Made by a program: the position numbers and the translations under genes. A DNA stretch of 49,427 nucleotides from Serratia sp. M24T3 (GTDB taxonomy: Bacteria; Pseudomonadota; Gammaproteobacteria; Enterobacterales; Enterobacteriaceae), in contig NZ_AJHJ01000036.1 of NCBI RefSeq assembly GCF_000257645.1, positions 1 through 49,427 of the forward strand, in the 5' to 3' direction. Position 1 is the stretch's first letter. Each line of letters starts with the position of its first letter. The notes beneath the pieces were generated by a model. It was not told where the DNA came from and made no database searches. It saw only the letters and a program-made list of their open reading frames with translations. Shown piece by piece: positions 11,058 to 21,225 of this stretch.

Positions 11058-12536
11058 ATGCTAAAACAGTACTTTTCAATTTTTACCCAACGTAATACCG
11101 CGATCCTGCTGCTTTTGGGCTTTGCTTCCGGCTTACCTCTGGCGCTGACCTCCGGCACGCTACAGGCCTGGATGACAGTCGATAATCTGGATCTCAAAAC
11201 CATCGGTATCTTCTCGCTAGTCGGTCAGGCCTACGTGTTTAAATTCCTCTGGTCGCCGATGATGGACCGCTATACGCCAAGCTTTCTTGGACGCCGCCGA
11301 GGCTGGCTGGTCGTTACGCAGCTGTTGCTGGTAGTCGCGATTTTTGCCATGGGATTTATGGACCCTACGCGTAATTTATTCTGGCTCGCAGCGCTGGCAG
11401 TGCTCATAGCCTTTGCCTCTGCTTCTCAAGACATCGTATTCGACGCCTATAAAACCGATCTACTTAGCGCCGAGGAGCGCGGTAACGGTGCAGCGGTTTC
11501 AGTACTGGGCTATCGTCTGGCGATGTTGGTATCAGGTGGATTGGCGCTGTGGCTGGCCGACCGCTATCTCGGCTGGCAACATACTTACTGGCTGATGGCC
11601 GTGTTGATGCTTATAGGCGTGGCTGCAACGCTGTTTGCCCCCGAACCTGATATCCATCAACCTGCTCCCGCTACGCTGGAAATGGCGGTGGTAGCACCGT
11701 TGAAAGATTTTTTTGGTCGCAACAATGCGTGGCTGATTTTACTGTTAATCGTAATGTACAAACTCGGCGATGCCTTCGCAGGCAGCCTGAGCACCACCTT
11801 TTTGATCCGCGGCGTTGGCTTTGATGCCGGTGAAGTCGGGCTGGTAAATAAAACATTGGGGCTGTTGGCCACCATCGTCGGCGCACTGCTCGGCGGGGTA
11901 TTAATGCAGCGCCTGAGCCTGTTTCGCGCGTTGATGCTGTTCGGCATCTTGCAGGGAATATCAAACGCCGGTTACTGGATTTTGGCGATTACCGACAAAC
12001 ACCTTTATTCGATGGGCACGGCTATCTTCTTTGAAAACCTGTGCGGCGGGATGGGAACGGCGGCGTTTGTCGCGCTGCTGATGGCGCTGTGCAACAAATC
12101 ATTCTCGGCAACCCAGTTTGCACTGCTTTCGGCGCTTTCGGCGGTGGGCAGAGTCTATGTCGGGCCAATAGCGGGCTGGTTTGTCGAGGCTCACGGCTGG
12201 CCACTGTTCTACCTGTTCTCTATCGTAGCTTCCGTACCTGGCTTGCTGCTGCTGGCGCTGTGCCGCCAAACCCTTGAGCACGCACAAAAAACTGACTCCT
12301 TTTTACCGCGCATTCATTTCCCCGTGTCGTATCGCTGGGCGCTGCGTTTGCTGTTAATCGGCAGTTTAATGCTGGCACTGTGGGTATTAATGCTGATTAC
12401 CGATGGGCTTAACTGGACCCATGCATCGTCACTGGCGGTTAAAATTATGCAGGCAGGAGCCTTATTTGCCGTGGTGGGCATCTTACTGGGCAGCACGCTC
12501 GATTTCCTCGCCCTGCGCCGACAGCAAAGAATTTAG
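11058..12536 (+). CDS. ampG: Muropeptide permease AmpG
   Basis: This 492-aa inner-membrane protein (E. coli 491) belongs to the major facilitator superfamily and has about 12-14 hydrophobic segments. The conserved first repeat GFASGLPLALTSGTLQAWM and the loop SPMMDRYTP...GRRRGW are diagnostic. AmpG imports GlcNAc-anhydroMurNAc peptides released during wall turnover, for recycling and, in species with an inducible ampC, for beta-lactamase signalling. No ampC or ampR is visible here. The start ATG 11058 fits the family. Confidence 0.97.
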   Translation: MLKQYFSIFTQRNTAILLLLGFASGLPLALTSGTLQAWMTVDNLDLKTIGIFSLVGQAYVFKFLWSPMMDRYTPSFLGRRRGWLVVTQLLLVVAIFAMGFMDPTRNLFWLAALAVLIAFASASQDIVFDAYKTDLLSAEERGNGAAVSVLGYRLAMLVSGGLALWLADRYLGWQHTYWLMAVLMLIGVAATLFAPEPDIHQPAPATLEMAVVAPLKDFFGRNNAWLILLLIVMYKLGDAFAGSLSTTFLIRGVGFDAGEVGLVNKTLGLLATIVGALLGGVLMQRLSLFRALMLFGILQGISNAGYWILAITDKHLYSMGTAIFFENLCGGMGTAAFVALLMALCNKSFSATQFALLSALSAVGRVYVGPIAGWFVEAHGWPLFYLFSIVASVPGLLLLALCRQTLEHAQKTDSFLPRIHFPVSYRWALRLLLIGSLMLALWVLMLITDGLNWTHASSLAVKIMQAGALFAVVGILLGSTLDFLALRRQQRI

Positions 12537-12618
12537 CGAAATTCTGGCGCGATTGATAATCCCTTCTACACTCTCATTAGCATTTGCGGTTACTTCGCCT
12601 TCATTAACTTAATTTCCG

Positions 12619-12641
12619 GGATACACAATTGTTGTGTATCC
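12619..12641. other. Perfect inverted repeat after ampG
   Basis: GGATACACAA-ttg-TTGTGTATCC is a perfect 10-bp inverted repeat, 83 nt past the ampG stop. It has no clean T-run, so it could be a terminator-like mRNA end structure for ampG or a protein-binding site upstream of cyo. Confidence 0.6.
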
Positions 12642-12683
12642 TGGGGAATCATTGTTGTTATTTGGTTAATATCTTGATTTACT

Positions 12684-12697
12684 CTGATCTGGATCAA
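12684..12697. promoter_or_regulatory. FNR-like site upstream of cyoABCDE
   Basis: CTGAT-ctgg-ATCAA matches the FNR consensus TTGAT-N4-ATCAA with one mismatch. E. coli represses cyo under anaerobiosis through ArcA and FNR. This site lies about 325 nt upstream of the inferred -35, farther than usual, so its role is uncertain. The 546-nt gap is very AT-rich. Confidence 0.5.
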
Positions 12698-13006
12698 TTA
12701 ATGCTTTAACAACATTAAAAAAATATTTCCTGTTTACAACTTGTTTCAACCACCTTTTTTTTTCAGCGTTTTTTTTAATCTTATTTAAACCAAATTACAA
12801 CATCCTGTTTACATAATTTCTACCTATATAAAACATTTAAAAAAAGCACTAAATATCCATACCGTTGCTAGGCCTTGTTTTTCCTCACCATAGTGATGGT
12901 TAATAGCGCAAGGTACTGTTGCCACAAAGAAATTGTCACTTACCGTAACATGTGTGACAACGTTAACATAAAGTGTGGGACGTGCATTTACACAGCTTTA
13001 AGCGTG

Positions 13007-13035
13007 TTTACAGTACCGTAACCTTCCCGTAAAAT
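13007..13035 (+). promoter_or_regulatory. Sigma-70 promoter of cyoABCDE
   Basis: -35 TTTACA (13007-13012), exactly 17 nt, then -10 TAAAAT (13030-13035), 47 nt before the cyoA ATG. Repeated GTTAA motifs farther upstream could be ArcA boxes. Confidence 0.65.
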
Positions 13036-13082
13036 GCCCGCACACATGAGCGACAATAGAGCCCTGTTATTGAGGTCGTTAG

Positions 13083-14036
13083 ATGAGACTTAAGAAATAC
13101 AATAAAAGTATTGGGATGTTGTCTATATTTGCATCTACTGTTCTACTGAGTGGCTGTAATTCGGCAATATTGGATCCCAAGGGAGCAATTGGACTTGAGC
13201 AAAGAACGCTGATACTGACAGCGATTGGTTTAATGCTAATCGTCGTTATACCAGTAATCATTATGGCTTTTGCTTTTGCATGGAAGTATCGCGCTTCTAA
13301 TACAAACGCTAAGTACAGTCCAAATTGGTCACACTCCAACAAAGTAGAAGCTGTGGTATGGACCATTCCAATTATTATTATCGCCATCCTGGCAACAATA
13401 ACCTGGAAAACCACTCACCAGCTTGATCCGTTCAAACCTATCGTTACCAATGAAAAGCCAATGACCGTCGAAGTTGTTTCACTCGACTGGAAATGGTTGT
13501 TTATTTATCCAGAGCAAGGTATCGCGACGGTTAATGAACTGGTGATCCCTAAAGATGTTCCTGTGCAGTTCAAAGTGACTTCTGACACTGTCATGAACTC
13601 CTTCTTTATCCCGCAGTTAGGTGGGCAGATTTACGCGATGGCCGGTATGCAGACTCAATTGCACTTGATTGCAAATGAAGCTGGTACATATAAAGGCATC
13701 TCGGCAAACTACAGTGGTCGCGGCTTCTCTGGTATGAAGTTCAACGCTATTGCAACACCTACGCGTGCCGATTTTGATACGTGGGTTGCTAAAGTTAAGC
13801 AAGCTCCGAATCAGCTCGCAACAATGGGTGATTTCAAGAAACTGGCCGCGGACAGTATCGACAACCCAGTCGAATACTTCTCTACCGTTCAACCAGACTT
13901 GTTTAAATCAATCATTGATCAGTACTCGCATGACATGAATATGCCAGCAGGCCAGACAATGTCTATGCCAGCCGGTACAGACATGAAAGGTATGGATATG
14001 GGTGACAAGTCTCACACTGCCGGAGCCGGGGAATAA
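13083..14036 (+). CDS. cyoA: Cytochrome bo3 ubiquinol oxidase subunit II
   Basis: This 317-aa lipoprotein (E. coli 315) has the lipobox LLSG-Cys25. Two transmembrane helices (about 40-65 and 90-110) are followed by a periplasmic cupredoxin domain that lacks the CuA ligands, as expected for a quinol oxidase. The motif [17 protein letters not shown] and the Met-rich C-terminal tail are visible. It is the first gene of the cyo operon; the next gene starts 3 nt after its stop. Confidence 0.98.
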   Translation: MRLKKYNKSIGMLSIFASTVLLSGCNSAILDPKGAIGLEQRTLILTAIGLMLIVVIPVIIMAFAFAWKYRASNTNAKYSPNWSHSNKVEAVVWTIPIIIIAILATITWKTTHQLDPFKPIVTNEKPMTVEVVSLDWKWLFIYPEQGIATVNELVIPKDVPVQFKVTSDTVMNSFFIPQLGGQIYAMAGMQTQLHLIANEAGTYKGISANYSGRGFSGMKFNAIATPTRADFDTWVAKVKQAPNQLATMGDFKKLAADSIDNPVEYFSTVQPDLFKSIIDQYSHDMNMPAGQTMSMPAGTDMKGMDMGDKSHTAGAGE

Positions 14037-14039
14037 AAG

Positions 14040-16031
14040 ATGTTCGGAAAACTAACGTTAAACGACATTCCATTTGATGTACCTATCGTCATGGTTACCG
14101 TTGGCGCTATCATTTTGGGCGGTATCGCCCTGTTAGCGGCAATTACCTATTTCGGTAAATGGAAATATCTGTGGTCAGAGTGGATTACCTCTGTTGACCA
14201 TAAAAAACTGGGTATCATGTACATCATCCTTGCGATTGTCATGCTTATCCGCGGCTTCGCCGATGCCGTTATGATGCGTACCCAACAGGTTATGGCATCG
14301 GACGGTAGTCCCGGCTTCCTGCCACCGCACCACTACGACCAGATCTTCACCGCGCACGGCGTAATCATGATCTTCTTCATGGCGATGCCTTTCGTTATCG
14401 GTCTGATGAACGTAGTTGTACCGTTGCAAATCGGTGCGCGTGACGTTGCCTTCCCATTCCTGAACAACATCAGCTTCTGGTTCACCGCCGTTGCTGTGGT
14501 ACTGATCAATATCTCTCTGGGTATTGGTGAGTTCGCACAGACAGGTTGGCTGGCCTATCCGCCGTTGTCAGGTAAGCTGTATAGCCCTGGGGTGGGGGTC
14601 GATTACTGGATATGGAGTCTACAGATATCCGGTATTGGTACCTTGCTGACCGGTGTTAACTTCTTCGCAACCATCATGAAGATGCGTGCGCCTGGTATGC
14701 CGCTGATGAAAATGCCGGTATTTACCTGGGCTGCACTGTGTACTAACGTCCTGATCATTATTTCCTTCCCGATCCTGACCGTTACTATTGCACTGCTGAC
14801 TCTCGACCGCTATCTGGGCACCCATTTCTTCACCAATGATATGGGCGGCAACATGATGATGTACATCAACCTGATTTGGGCCTGGGGCCATCCGGAAGTG
14901 TACATTCTTATCCTGCCAGTGTTCGGTGTGTTCTCGGAAGTTACCGCAACCTTCTCCAAGAAACGCCTGTTTGGCTATACCTCACTGGTATGGGCAACGA
15001 TTGCCATCACCGTGCTGGCGTTCATTGTTTGGCTGCACCACTTCTTCACCATGGGTTCAGGCGCAAACGTCAACGCCTTCTTCGGCATCATGACGATGAT
15101 CATTTCTATCCCTACCGGGGTAAAAATCTTCAACTGGCTGTTCACCATGTATCAGGGTCGTATCACCCTGAACGCAGCAATGCTGTGGACCATCGGCTTC
15201 ATCATCACCTTCTCCGTGGGTGGTATGACCGGCGTTCTGCTGGCGGTTCCAGGTGCTGACTTCGTACTGCACAACAGTCTGTTCCTGATTGCCCACTTCC
15301 ATAACGTTATTATCGGCGGTGTGGTATTTGGTTGCTTCGCAGGTCTGACTTACTGGTTCCCTAAATCATTCGGCTTTACGCTGAACGAAAAATGGGGCGT
15401 GCGTGCCTTCTGGTTCTGGATCATCGGCTTCTTCGTAGCATTTATGCCGCTGTATGCTCTGGGCTTTATGGGTATGACTCGTCGTATCAGCCAGAACATT
15501 GACCCGCAGTTCCACACCTTGCTGTGTGTTGCCGCGTTCGGTGCCTTCCTGATTGCCTGTGGTATCGCGTGTATCTTCATCATGTTCTGGGTTTCTGTAC
15601 GTGACCGTGAACTGAATCGCGACCTGACCGGTGACCCATGGGGTGCTCGTACTCTGGAGTGGTCAACTTCTTCTCCTCCTCCGTTCTACAACTTCGCTAT
15701 CGTGCCACATATCCACGACCGCGATGAGTTCTGGGACATGAAAGAGAAAGGTACTGCTTACAAGAAACCGGCTAAATATGAAAAAATTCATATGCCTAAA
15801 AACAGCGGCGCGGGCTTTGTAATTGCCGTGTGCAGCCTGGCCTTCGGTTTCGCAGCTATCTGGGACATGTGGTGGTTAGTGATCGCTGGATTCGCCGGTG
15901 TTGTTATCACCTGGATCTGGAAAAGCTTCGACGAGGATGTTGACTACTACGTTTCAGTTGAAGAAGTTGAACGTATCGAAAACCAACATTATGAAAATAT
16001 CAGCAAAGCGGGTGTGAAACATGGCAATTGA
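14040..16031 (+). CDS. cyoB: Cytochrome bo3 ubiquinol oxidase subunit I
   Basis: This 663-aa protein has exactly the E. coli length and is the heme-copper catalytic subunit with about 15 transmembrane helices. His106 in FTAHGVIM is a heme b ligand. The WGHPEVYI motif carries CuB His284 and the cross-linked Tyr288. The pair in WLHHFFTM gives the other two CuB ligands, and AHFHNVI gives heme ligands His419/His421 (E. coli numbering). It reduces O2 with ubiquinol and pumps protons. Its 3' end overlaps cyoC by 11 nt, implying translational coupling. Confidence 0.99.
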   Translation: MFGKLTLNDIPFDVPIVMVTVGAIILGGIALLAAITYFGKWKYLWSEWITSVDHKKLGIMYIILAIVMLIRGFADAVMMRTQQVMASDGSPGFLPPHHYDQIFTAHGVIMIFFMAMPFVIGLMNVVVPLQIGARDVAFPFLNNISFWFTAVAVVLINISLGIGEFAQTGWLAYPPLSGKLYSPGVGVDYWIWSLQISGIGTLLTGVNFFATIMKMRAPGMPLMKMPVFTWAALCTNVLIIISFPILTVTIALLTLDRYLGTHFFTNDMGGNMMMYINLIWAWGHPEVYILILPVFGVFSEVTATFSKKRLFGYTSLVWATIAITVLAFIVWLHHFFTMGSGANVNAFFGIMTMIISIPTGVKIFNWLFTMYQGRITLNAAMLWTIGFIITFSVGGMTGVLLAVPGADFVLHNSLFLIAHFHNVIIGGVVFGCFAGLTYWFPKSFGFTLNEKWGVRAFWFWIIGFFVAFMPLYALGFMGMTRRISQNIDPQFHTLLCVAAFGAFLIACGIACIFIMFWVSVRDRELNRDLTGDPWGARTLEWSTSSPPPFYNFAIVPHIHDRDEFWDMKEKGTAYKKPAKYEKIHMPKNSGAGFVIAVCSLAFGFAAIWDMWWLVIAGFAGVVITWIWKSFDEDVDYYVSVEEVERIENQHYENISKAGVKHGN

Positions 16032-16641
16032 TTCCCTGAATCCCCATAGCGCGGTCCATGATGAAGATCATGGTCACCACGACGCGGGTGAGACCAAAGT
16101 CTTTGGCTTCTGGATTTACCTGATGAGCGACTGCGTGTTGTTTGCAAGCCTGTTTGCAACCTTCGCAGTACTGGTACACGGGACCGCTGGTGGTCCCTCT
16201 GGTAAAGACATTTTCGAACTGCCGTTTGTATTGGTAGAAACCTTCTGCCTGCTGTTTAGTTCTATTACTTACGGCTTCGCAATGTTGGGTATGAGCAAAG
16301 GTAACGCGGGCGCTGTCAAAGGCTGGCTGTTCGTTACCTTCCTGTTCGGTCTCGGCTTCATCGGCATGGAACTCTATGAGTTCCATCACCTGATTAGCGA
16401 AGGTTTCGGTCCGGATCGCAGTGGCTTCCTGTCTGCATTCTTTGCACTGGTTGCTACTCACGGTCTGCACGTAACCTGCGGCCTGATTTGGATCATCACC
16501 ATGATCGTTCAAATCAGCCGTCGTGGCTTGACCCCGACTAACCAAACACGTCTGATGTGTCTGAGCCTGTTCTGGCACTTCCTTGATGTTGTATGGATTT
16601 GTGTATTCACCGTTGTTTATCTGATGGGGGTCCTGGGATGA
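16021..16641 (+). CDS. cyoC: Cytochrome bo3 ubiquinol oxidase subunit III
   Basis: This 206-aa membrane protein (E. coli 204) has five predicted helices and the subunit III hallmarks [14 protein letters not shown] and ATHGLHV. The N-terminus is His/Asp-rich. It is needed for assembly of the oxidase. It overlaps cyoB at its start and cyoD by ATGA at its end. Confidence 0.98.
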   Translation: MAIDSLNPHSAVHDEDHGHHDAGETKVFGFWIYLMSDCVLFASLFATFAVLVHGTAGGPSGKDIFELPFVLVETFCLLFSSITYGFAMLGMSKGNAGAVKGWLFVTFLFGLGFIGMELYEFHHLISEGFGPDRSGFLSAFFALVATHGLHVTCGLIWIITMIVQISRRGLTPTNQTRLMCLSLFWHFLDVVWICVFTVVYLMGVLG

Positions 16642-16970
16642 GTCATTCAGCAACTTCCCACGGCGGCGCAAGCCACGGCAGCTTCAAGTCTTACATGATT
16701 GGCTTCGTTCTATCGATTATCCTGACGGTTATCCCGTTTGCGATGGTGATGAGCAACACTGCATCACACTCGTTAATTCTGGGAACAGTCATTGCTTCAG
16801 CGATAATCCAGATCGTGGTCCATCTGGTGTATTTCCTGCATATGAATACATCATCGGAAGGACGCTGGAACCTGATTGCGTTCCTGTTCACCGCTGTGAT
16901 TATCTTTATCGTTGTTGTGGGCTCACTGTGGATTATGTATAACCTCAACCTCAATATGATGGTCAGTTAA
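16638..16970 (+). CDS. cyoD: Cytochrome bo3 ubiquinol oxidase subunit IV
   Basis: This is a 110-aa protein (E. coli 109) with three transmembrane helices and the conserved [14 protein letters not shown] stretch. I placed the start at ATG 16638 ([10 protein letters not shown]), which overlaps the cyoC stop as ATGA and matches the E. coli N-terminus. A longer frame from 16593 would read through the cyoC coding end. Subunit IV assists CuB assembly into subunit I. Confidence 0.97.
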   Translation: MSHSATSHGGASHGSFKSYMIGFVLSIILTVIPFAMVMSNTASHSLILGTVIASAIIQIVVHLVYFLHMNTSSEGRWNLIAFLFTAVIIFIVVVGSLWIMYNLNLNMMVS

Positions 16971-16984
16971 AAGCCGAGCTGCAT

Positions 16985-17878
16985 GTGATGATTAAGAAAT
17001 ACCTGCAAGTAACTAAGCCAGGAATTATTTTCGGTAATTTAATTTCTGTCGTCGGGGGATTCCTCCTTGCTTCCAAAGGAAGCATCGATTTCCCTCTCTT
17101 TCTCGCTGCGTTTGTTGGCGTCTCGTTGGTTGTCGCTTCAGGCTGTGTGTTTAACAACTACATAGACCGCGACATCGACAAGGTAATGGAAAGAACGAAG
17201 AACCGAGTCCTGGTAAAAGGACTTATACCGCCGAAAACCACCCTGGTTTACGCTACTATCCTGGGTATTTTAGGCTTCGCACTGCTGTACGTTGGCGCCA
17301 ACCCATTGTCTATGTGGTTGGCGGTAATGGGCTTTGTGGTTTATGTCGGGATTTATAGCCTGTACATGAAACGCCACTCAGTCTACGGCACGCTGATTGG
17401 TAGCTTATCCGGCGCAGCGCCGCCGGTTATCGGATACTGTGCCGTAAGCGGCCAGTTCGATACCGGTGCGTTGATCCTGTTGCTGATCTTCAGCCTGTGG
17501 CAGATGCCGCATTCCTATGCGATAGCCATCTTCCGCTTTAAAGATTATCAGGCAGCCAACATTCCGGTTCTGCCGGTAGTTAAAGGCGTTGCAGTCGCCA
17601 AGCATCATATTACGGTCTGGATCCTGGCCTTTATGATCGCCACTTTGATGCTGACACTCAGCGGTTACGCAGGTTATAAATACCTGATCGTCGCAGCGGC
17701 AGTGAGCGTTTGGTGGTTGGGCATGGCTCTGCGCGGATACAAAACTGAAAATGACATCGTTTGGGCAAGAAAGCTGTTTGTTTTCTCCATCGTTGCCATC
17801 ACTTCACTGAGTGTCATGATGTCTGTCGACTTTAATGCAGCAGCAGCACCGAATCACTTGCTGGCCTACGTTTGGTAA
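16985..17878 (+). CDS. cyoE: Protoheme IX farnesyltransferase (heme O synthase)
   Basis: This is a UbiA-family prenyltransferase of about 297 aa with roughly nine helices. The first Asp-rich motif NNYIDRDID and second conserved loop YSLYMKRHS are present. It adds a farnesyl group to heme B to make heme O for the CyoB binuclear centre. The frame can start at GTG 16985 or ATG 16988; the ribosome-binding site is weak, so the gene is probably translated by coupling within the operon. A strong terminator follows. Confidence 0.97.
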   Translation: MMIKKYLQVTKPGIIFGNLISVVGGFLLASKGSIDFPLFLAAFVGVSLVVASGCVFNNYIDRDIDKVMERTKNRVLVKGLIPPKTTLVYATILGILGFALLYVGANPLSMWLAVMGFVVYVGIYSLYMKRHSVYGTLIGSLSGAAPPVIGYCAVSGQFDTGALILLLIFSLWQMPHSYAIAIFRFKDYQAANIPVLPVVKGVAVAKHHITVWILAFMIATLMLTLSGYAGYKYLIVAAAVSVWWLGMALRGYKTENDIVWARKLFVFSIVAITSLSVMMSVDFNAAAAPNHLLAYVW

Positions 17879-17898
17879 GCTATTGAGTTAAAGGTTAA

Positions 17899-17929
17899 AT
17901 GGCCGGTATCGCTACCGGCCATTTTTTTT
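17899..17929 (+). terminator. Terminator of the cyo operon
   Basis: The 10-bp stem ATGGCCGGTA-tcgc-TACCGGCCAT is followed by a T-run of eight. It lies about 20 nt past the cyoE stop. Confidence 0.95.
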
Positions 17930-18070
17930 GGATCTCTCGCCTGAAATACCCCAGTTTAAAAAACATTCTCGTCAATCTTGAGAAATCTGAAATATCTGCT
18001 AAACATCCAGCGATTTACCTGCGCGCAAAGAAAACACTACAATGACGCTGTTTGTAATTTTGAGGTAGCA

Positions 18071-19435
18071 ATGAACGATAATCAAATGACTCGGCAGGAA
18101 AGTCGGGCAACCTGGGGACTAGGGACGGTATTTTCATTACGCATGCTCGGCATGTTCATGGTTTTGCCGGTTCTAACCACTTACGGTATGTCTTTATCCG
18201 GGGCCAGCGAAACCCTCATCGGTATCGCCATCGGTATTTACGGCCTGGCTCAGGCCATTTTCCAGATCCCGTTCGGCCTGCTCTCTGACCGCATGGGGCG
18301 TAAACCGCTTATTGTCTTCGGACTGCTGATCTTCACGGCAGGTAGTGTCGTTGCCGCCAGTACCGATTCCATTTGGGGCGTGATTATTGGTCGTGCGCTG
18401 CAAGGCTCGGGTGCCATTGCCGCAGCGGTCATGGCGCTAATGTCAGACCTGACTCGCGAGCAGAACCGCACCAAGGCTATGGCCTTTATCGGAATCAGCT
18501 TCGGTATTACTTTCGCCATCGCGATGGTATTAGGCCCAATCATCACCCACGCCTGGGGTTTGCACGCGCTGTTTTGGGCGATTGCCGTCCTGACACTTGC
18601 CGGCATCGTGATCACTTTAACCGTGGTCCCCTCCCCTGCTACGCATATTCTCAATCGTGAATCGAGCATGGTAAAAGGTAGCTTCAGTAAAGTGTTGACC
18701 AACAGCAAATTACTGAAACTCAACTTTGGTATCCTTTGCCTGCACATTCTGCTGATGTCGAGCTTTGTGGTCTTACCTCGAGTGATGGAGAGTGCCGGTT
18801 TCCCACCAAGTGAACACTGGCGCGTTTATCTGATCACCATGCTGACGTCATTTATCGCGGTGATCCCGGTTATTATCTATGCCGAGAAAAAACGCCACAT
18901 GAAGCAGGTCTTTATGGGTTGCGTGGCGGTTCTCCTGCTTGCGGAACTGGTGCTGTGGTTTGCCGGTCTGCATTTCTGGGTAATTATTGCAGGTATCCAG
19001 CTGTTCTTCCTGGCGTTTAACGTGATGGAAGCGATTCTGCCTTCGCTAATCAGTAAAGAATCTCCAGCAGGCTATAAAGGCACGGCGATGGGCCTTTACT
19101 CCACCAGCCAGTTTATTGGCGTGGCGATCGGCGGCAGTCTGGGCGGATTTATTTTTGGTCATGCAGGAGCCGGGGCGGTATTCCTGGTGTGTGCGGCCAT
19201 TGCCCTGGTTTGGTTCTTTGTCAGTGCGACCATGTCCGAGCCGCCTTATGTCAGCAGCCTGCGCATTACTCTTTCTGAAGAAGTGGCTAAAGACGCGTCG
19301 CTGGAATCACGCATGAAATCGCAACCTGGCGTTGCCGATGTCGTTGTGGTGGCGAGCGAACTGAGTGCTTATGTGAAAGTTGATACCAAACAGACTAATC
19401 GTCAGGCGCTTGAGGCGTTTGTTAGTCAGGCCTGA
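18071..19435 (+). CDS. yajR: MFS transporter YajR
   Basis: This 454-aa protein has exactly the E. coli length when started at ATG 18071 (MNDNQMTRQE), which has GAGG 6 nt upstream. Twelve transmembrane helices carry MFS motif A (GLLSDRMGRKPL) and the motif AMAFIGISFGITF. A soluble C-terminal YAM domain (about 390-454, ferredoxin-like, ending YVKVDTKQTNRQ...) is special to this family. It is a proton-linked drug/metabolite antiporter by fold; the substrate is unknown. The frame is open back to 17978, but that extension lacks a ribosome-binding site and homology. Confidence 0.96.
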   Translation: MNDNQMTRQESRATWGLGTVFSLRMLGMFMVLPVLTTYGMSLSGASETLIGIAIGIYGLAQAIFQIPFGLLSDRMGRKPLIVFGLLIFTAGSVVAASTDSIWGVIIGRALQGSGAIAAAVMALMSDLTREQNRTKAMAFIGISFGITFAIAMVLGPIITHAWGLHALFWAIAVLTLAGIVITLTVVPSPATHILNRESSMVKGSFSKVLTNSKLLKLNFGILCLHILLMSSFVVLPRVMESAGFPPSEHWRVYLITMLTSFIAVIPVIIYAEKKRHMKQVFMGCVAVLLLAELVLWFAGLHFWVIIAGIQLFFLAFNVMEAILPSLISKESPAGYKGTAMGLYSTSQFIGVAIGGSLGGFIFGHAGAGAVFLVCAAIALVWFFVSATMSEPPYVSSLRITLSEEVAKDASLESRMKSQPGVADVVVVASELSAYVKVDTKQTNRQALEAFVSQA

Positions 19436-19448
19436 TTGAAGTAGGTAG

Positions 19449-19488
19449 AAAAAAGGGGACTACGGCTGAGTCGTTTGTCCCCTTTTTT
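19449..19488. terminator. Bidirectional terminator between yajR and yajQ
   Basis: AAAAAAGGGGAC and GTCCCCTTTTTT form a 12-bp stem with A/T tracts on both sides, so it serves yajR (+) and yajQ (-). Confidence 0.9.
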
Positions 19489-19517
19489 GTCATCCTTTTA
19501 GAAAGGAAGATTATTTT

Positions 19518-20009
19518 TTAGTCGCGGAAGTTCTTGAACTGGAACGGTTGTCCGAGATCGCCACCGCGCACCAGCGCCATTACAGCCTGCAAATCGTCGC
19601 GAGCCTTGCCGGTTACACGCACTTCATCGCCCTGGATCTGCGCCTGCACTTTCAATTTACTGTCTTTAATCAGCTTCACAATCTTCTTGGCCAGCGCGCT
19701 CTCAATGCCTGAATGCAGCTTGGCGTTGACGCTAAAGGTTTTACCGCTGTGCTCCATCTCTTTAGGAATTTCCAGTGCGCCGCCTTCAATGTTGCGCTTG
19801 AGCAAGGCAGAACGCAGGATATCCAGCAGCTGCTCGACCTGAAAATCTGAAACGCTGGCAACTTTGATGCTTTCGTCTTTTTCGTTCAGTTCAAAACTAG
19901 CCTCAACGTTGCGAAAATCGAAACGGTTGGCCAAATCACGGGTAGCATTCTCTACCGCGTTGCGAACTTCCTGCATATCAATTTCAGAAACAATATCGAA
20001 AGATGGCAT
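19518..20009 (-). CDS. yajQ: YajQ, nucleotide-binding protein (UPF0234 family)
   Basis: This 163-aa protein has exactly the E. coli length from ATG 20009 ([11 protein letters not shown]), with GGGAGA upstream. The family has two ferredoxin-like domains; the conserved end reads [17 protein letters not shown]-like. Family members bind tRNA/GTP, and in Xanthomonas a homologue binds cyclic-di-GMP. The role in enterobacteria is unclear. An in-frame ATG at 20060 would add 17 residues without homology. Confidence 0.96.
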   Translation of the reverse strand: MPSFDIVSEIDMQEVRNAVENATRDLANRFDFRNVEASFELNEKDESIKVASVSDFQVEQLLDILRSALLKRNIEGGALEIPKEMEHSGKTFSVNAKLHSGIESALAKKIVKLIKDSKLKVQAQIQGDEVRVTGKARDDLQAVMALVRGGDLGQPFQFKNFRD

Positions 20010-20128
20010 TGTCGCTTCTCCCTTAAATTTATTTGTACGTAACTCTTCGATGGCCATCATAATACCTTCTTAGCTGCCCATTTCCAAAGACCGGCCGTAC
20101 AAACTGAAGCTTCTGCCTGCTTTTAAGA

Positions 20129-20452
20129 CTATTTTAGCCCCAATAGTCTTAGCCCAGCCGTTAAAGCCGCTGCAACAAGAATGACGACAATTAGAGGCCG
20201 CTTGCGCCAAGCAAGAAATGCCGCTACCGCGACGCCAGTCGGGCGAGCAAAACCGGCAAAGTCCTCCCCCTGATAAAAAGTTGCAATCGCGGCGACGGCC
20301 AACAGCAAAGTGGTTGCTGCATCGGCGAGCAATGCCGTCGCGTTGGCTGAAAGTGTCAGGCGACCGCCGAGTTTGAAACCGGCAAAACGGAATGCGTAGG
20401 TGCCCAATGCCAGCAACGCAATGCCCGAGATGATCAATGCTTGATGACTCAT
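20129..20452 (-). CDS. azlD: AzlD-family small membrane subunit of a branched-chain amino-acid exporter
   Basis: This is a 107-aa protein with three to four hydrophobic segments and the AzlD signature TYAFRFAGF near the N-terminus. It overlaps the upstream azlC by ATGA (20449-20452), so the two are translationally coupled. AzlC/AzlD pairs (YgaZH in E. coli) export L-valine or related branched-chain amino acids. A 9-bp inverted repeat (20125-20133 / 20142-20150) spans its stop codon but has no T-run. The pair is absent from this position in E. coli, so it is an accessory insertion between yajQ and panE. Confidence 0.88.
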   Translation of the reverse strand: MSHQALIISGIALLALGTYAFRFAGFKLGGRLTLSANATALLADAATTLLLAVAAIATFYQGEDFAGFARPTGVAVAAFLAWRKRPLIVVILVAAALTAGLRLLGLK

Positions 20453-21123
20453 TTATTCCTCCCCCAGGCCGCCAGCCCCAGCAGCGAGAACAACACCGGT
20501 AGCCCGGTAGGTAACCAAGGCACCGCTGCCAATGAAATCAGCATTCCACTCAGCGCCCGGCGCAATGTTTGGCGCTGCCTCAATGCGGAAACTGTCAGCG
20601 CCATGATAATGGCGGGGAATACGGCATCCAGACCAATCACATTGATATCTGGAATGAATTTCCCCAAAGATCCGCCAATCAATACGCTGACCGGCCAGCA
20701 AACGGCTATACCAAGCCCGCACAGCCAATAGGCAATACGCGCCTTGGCCGGGCTTTTTTGTGAAACGCCGAATACCACGCTTTCATCATTCATAATGTGG
20801 CAACCAAACAGCTGACTGGCTTGATTATTTTTTCCGATTAATTCGTTAACCGCCATACCAAACGGCAGATGACGCGCATTAACCAATAGCCCCGCCGCCG
20901 CCCCGGCAAACGGGCTGCCGCCACCCGCCACAATGCTGACAAACAAAAACTCTGAGGCACCCGCCATCACCAGCAGCGACAATGTCATCGGCACCCAAAG
21001 TGGAAAACCGCTGGCCGTGGCCAACGATCCGTAAGATAACCCAACAACCCCGTCAGCCAGACAGACCAGAGCGATGGCTCTAATAACATCGCCCCCCAGA
21101 GGCGAAATCCATGATGAACGCAT
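20449..21123 (-). CDS. azlC: AzlC-family branched-chain amino-acid exporter, large subunit
   Basis: This is a 224-aa integral membrane protein starting at ATG 21123 (MRSSWISPLGG) with AGGA upstream. It has the AzlC features: GLSYGSLATASGF near the first helix, the central NARHLPFGMAV motif, and C-terminal helices. An open extension to 21276 runs through the promoter and palindrome and is rejected. With azlD it likely exports branched-chain amino acids. It is divergent from the XRE-cupin gene, which probably regulates it through the 16-bp palindrome between them. Confidence 0.9.
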   Translation of the reverse strand: MRSSWISPLGGDVIRAIALVCLADGVVGLSYGSLATASGFPLWVPMTLSLLVMAGASEFLFVSIVAGGGSPFAGAAAGLLVNARHLPFGMAVNELIGKNNQASQLFGCHIMNDESVVFGVSQKSPAKARIAYWLCGLGIAVCWPVSVLIGGSLGKFIPDINVIGLDAVFPAIIMALTVSALRQRQTLRRALSGMLISLAAVPWLPTGLPVLFSLLGLAAWGRNK

Positions 21124-21186
21124 AATTCCTATCCCATATCGAACGCGTAGACTGTTATAATGAACAATCTGCAATAGACTTTCAAG

Positions 21187-21202
21187 TCGAACGATCGTTC
21201 GA
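21187..21202. promoter_or_regulatory. 16-bp perfect palindrome, likely operator of the XRE-cupin regulator
   Basis: TCGAACGATCGTTCGA is a perfect palindrome in the 100-nt gap between azlC and the divergent regulator. A TATATAA -10-like box for the regulator follows immediately, and a TTGAAA -35-like box for azlC abuts the other side. A copy of the half-site TCGAACG lies at 21139-21145 near the azlC start. Confidence 0.72.
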
Positions 21203-21225
21203 TATATAAAACGATGGAAGCCACG

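Noticed and set aside
20125-20150. Terminator of azlCD
   Set aside because: The AAGACTATT/AATAGTCTT stem spans the azlD stop codon, and on the minus strand it is followed by As, not Ts.
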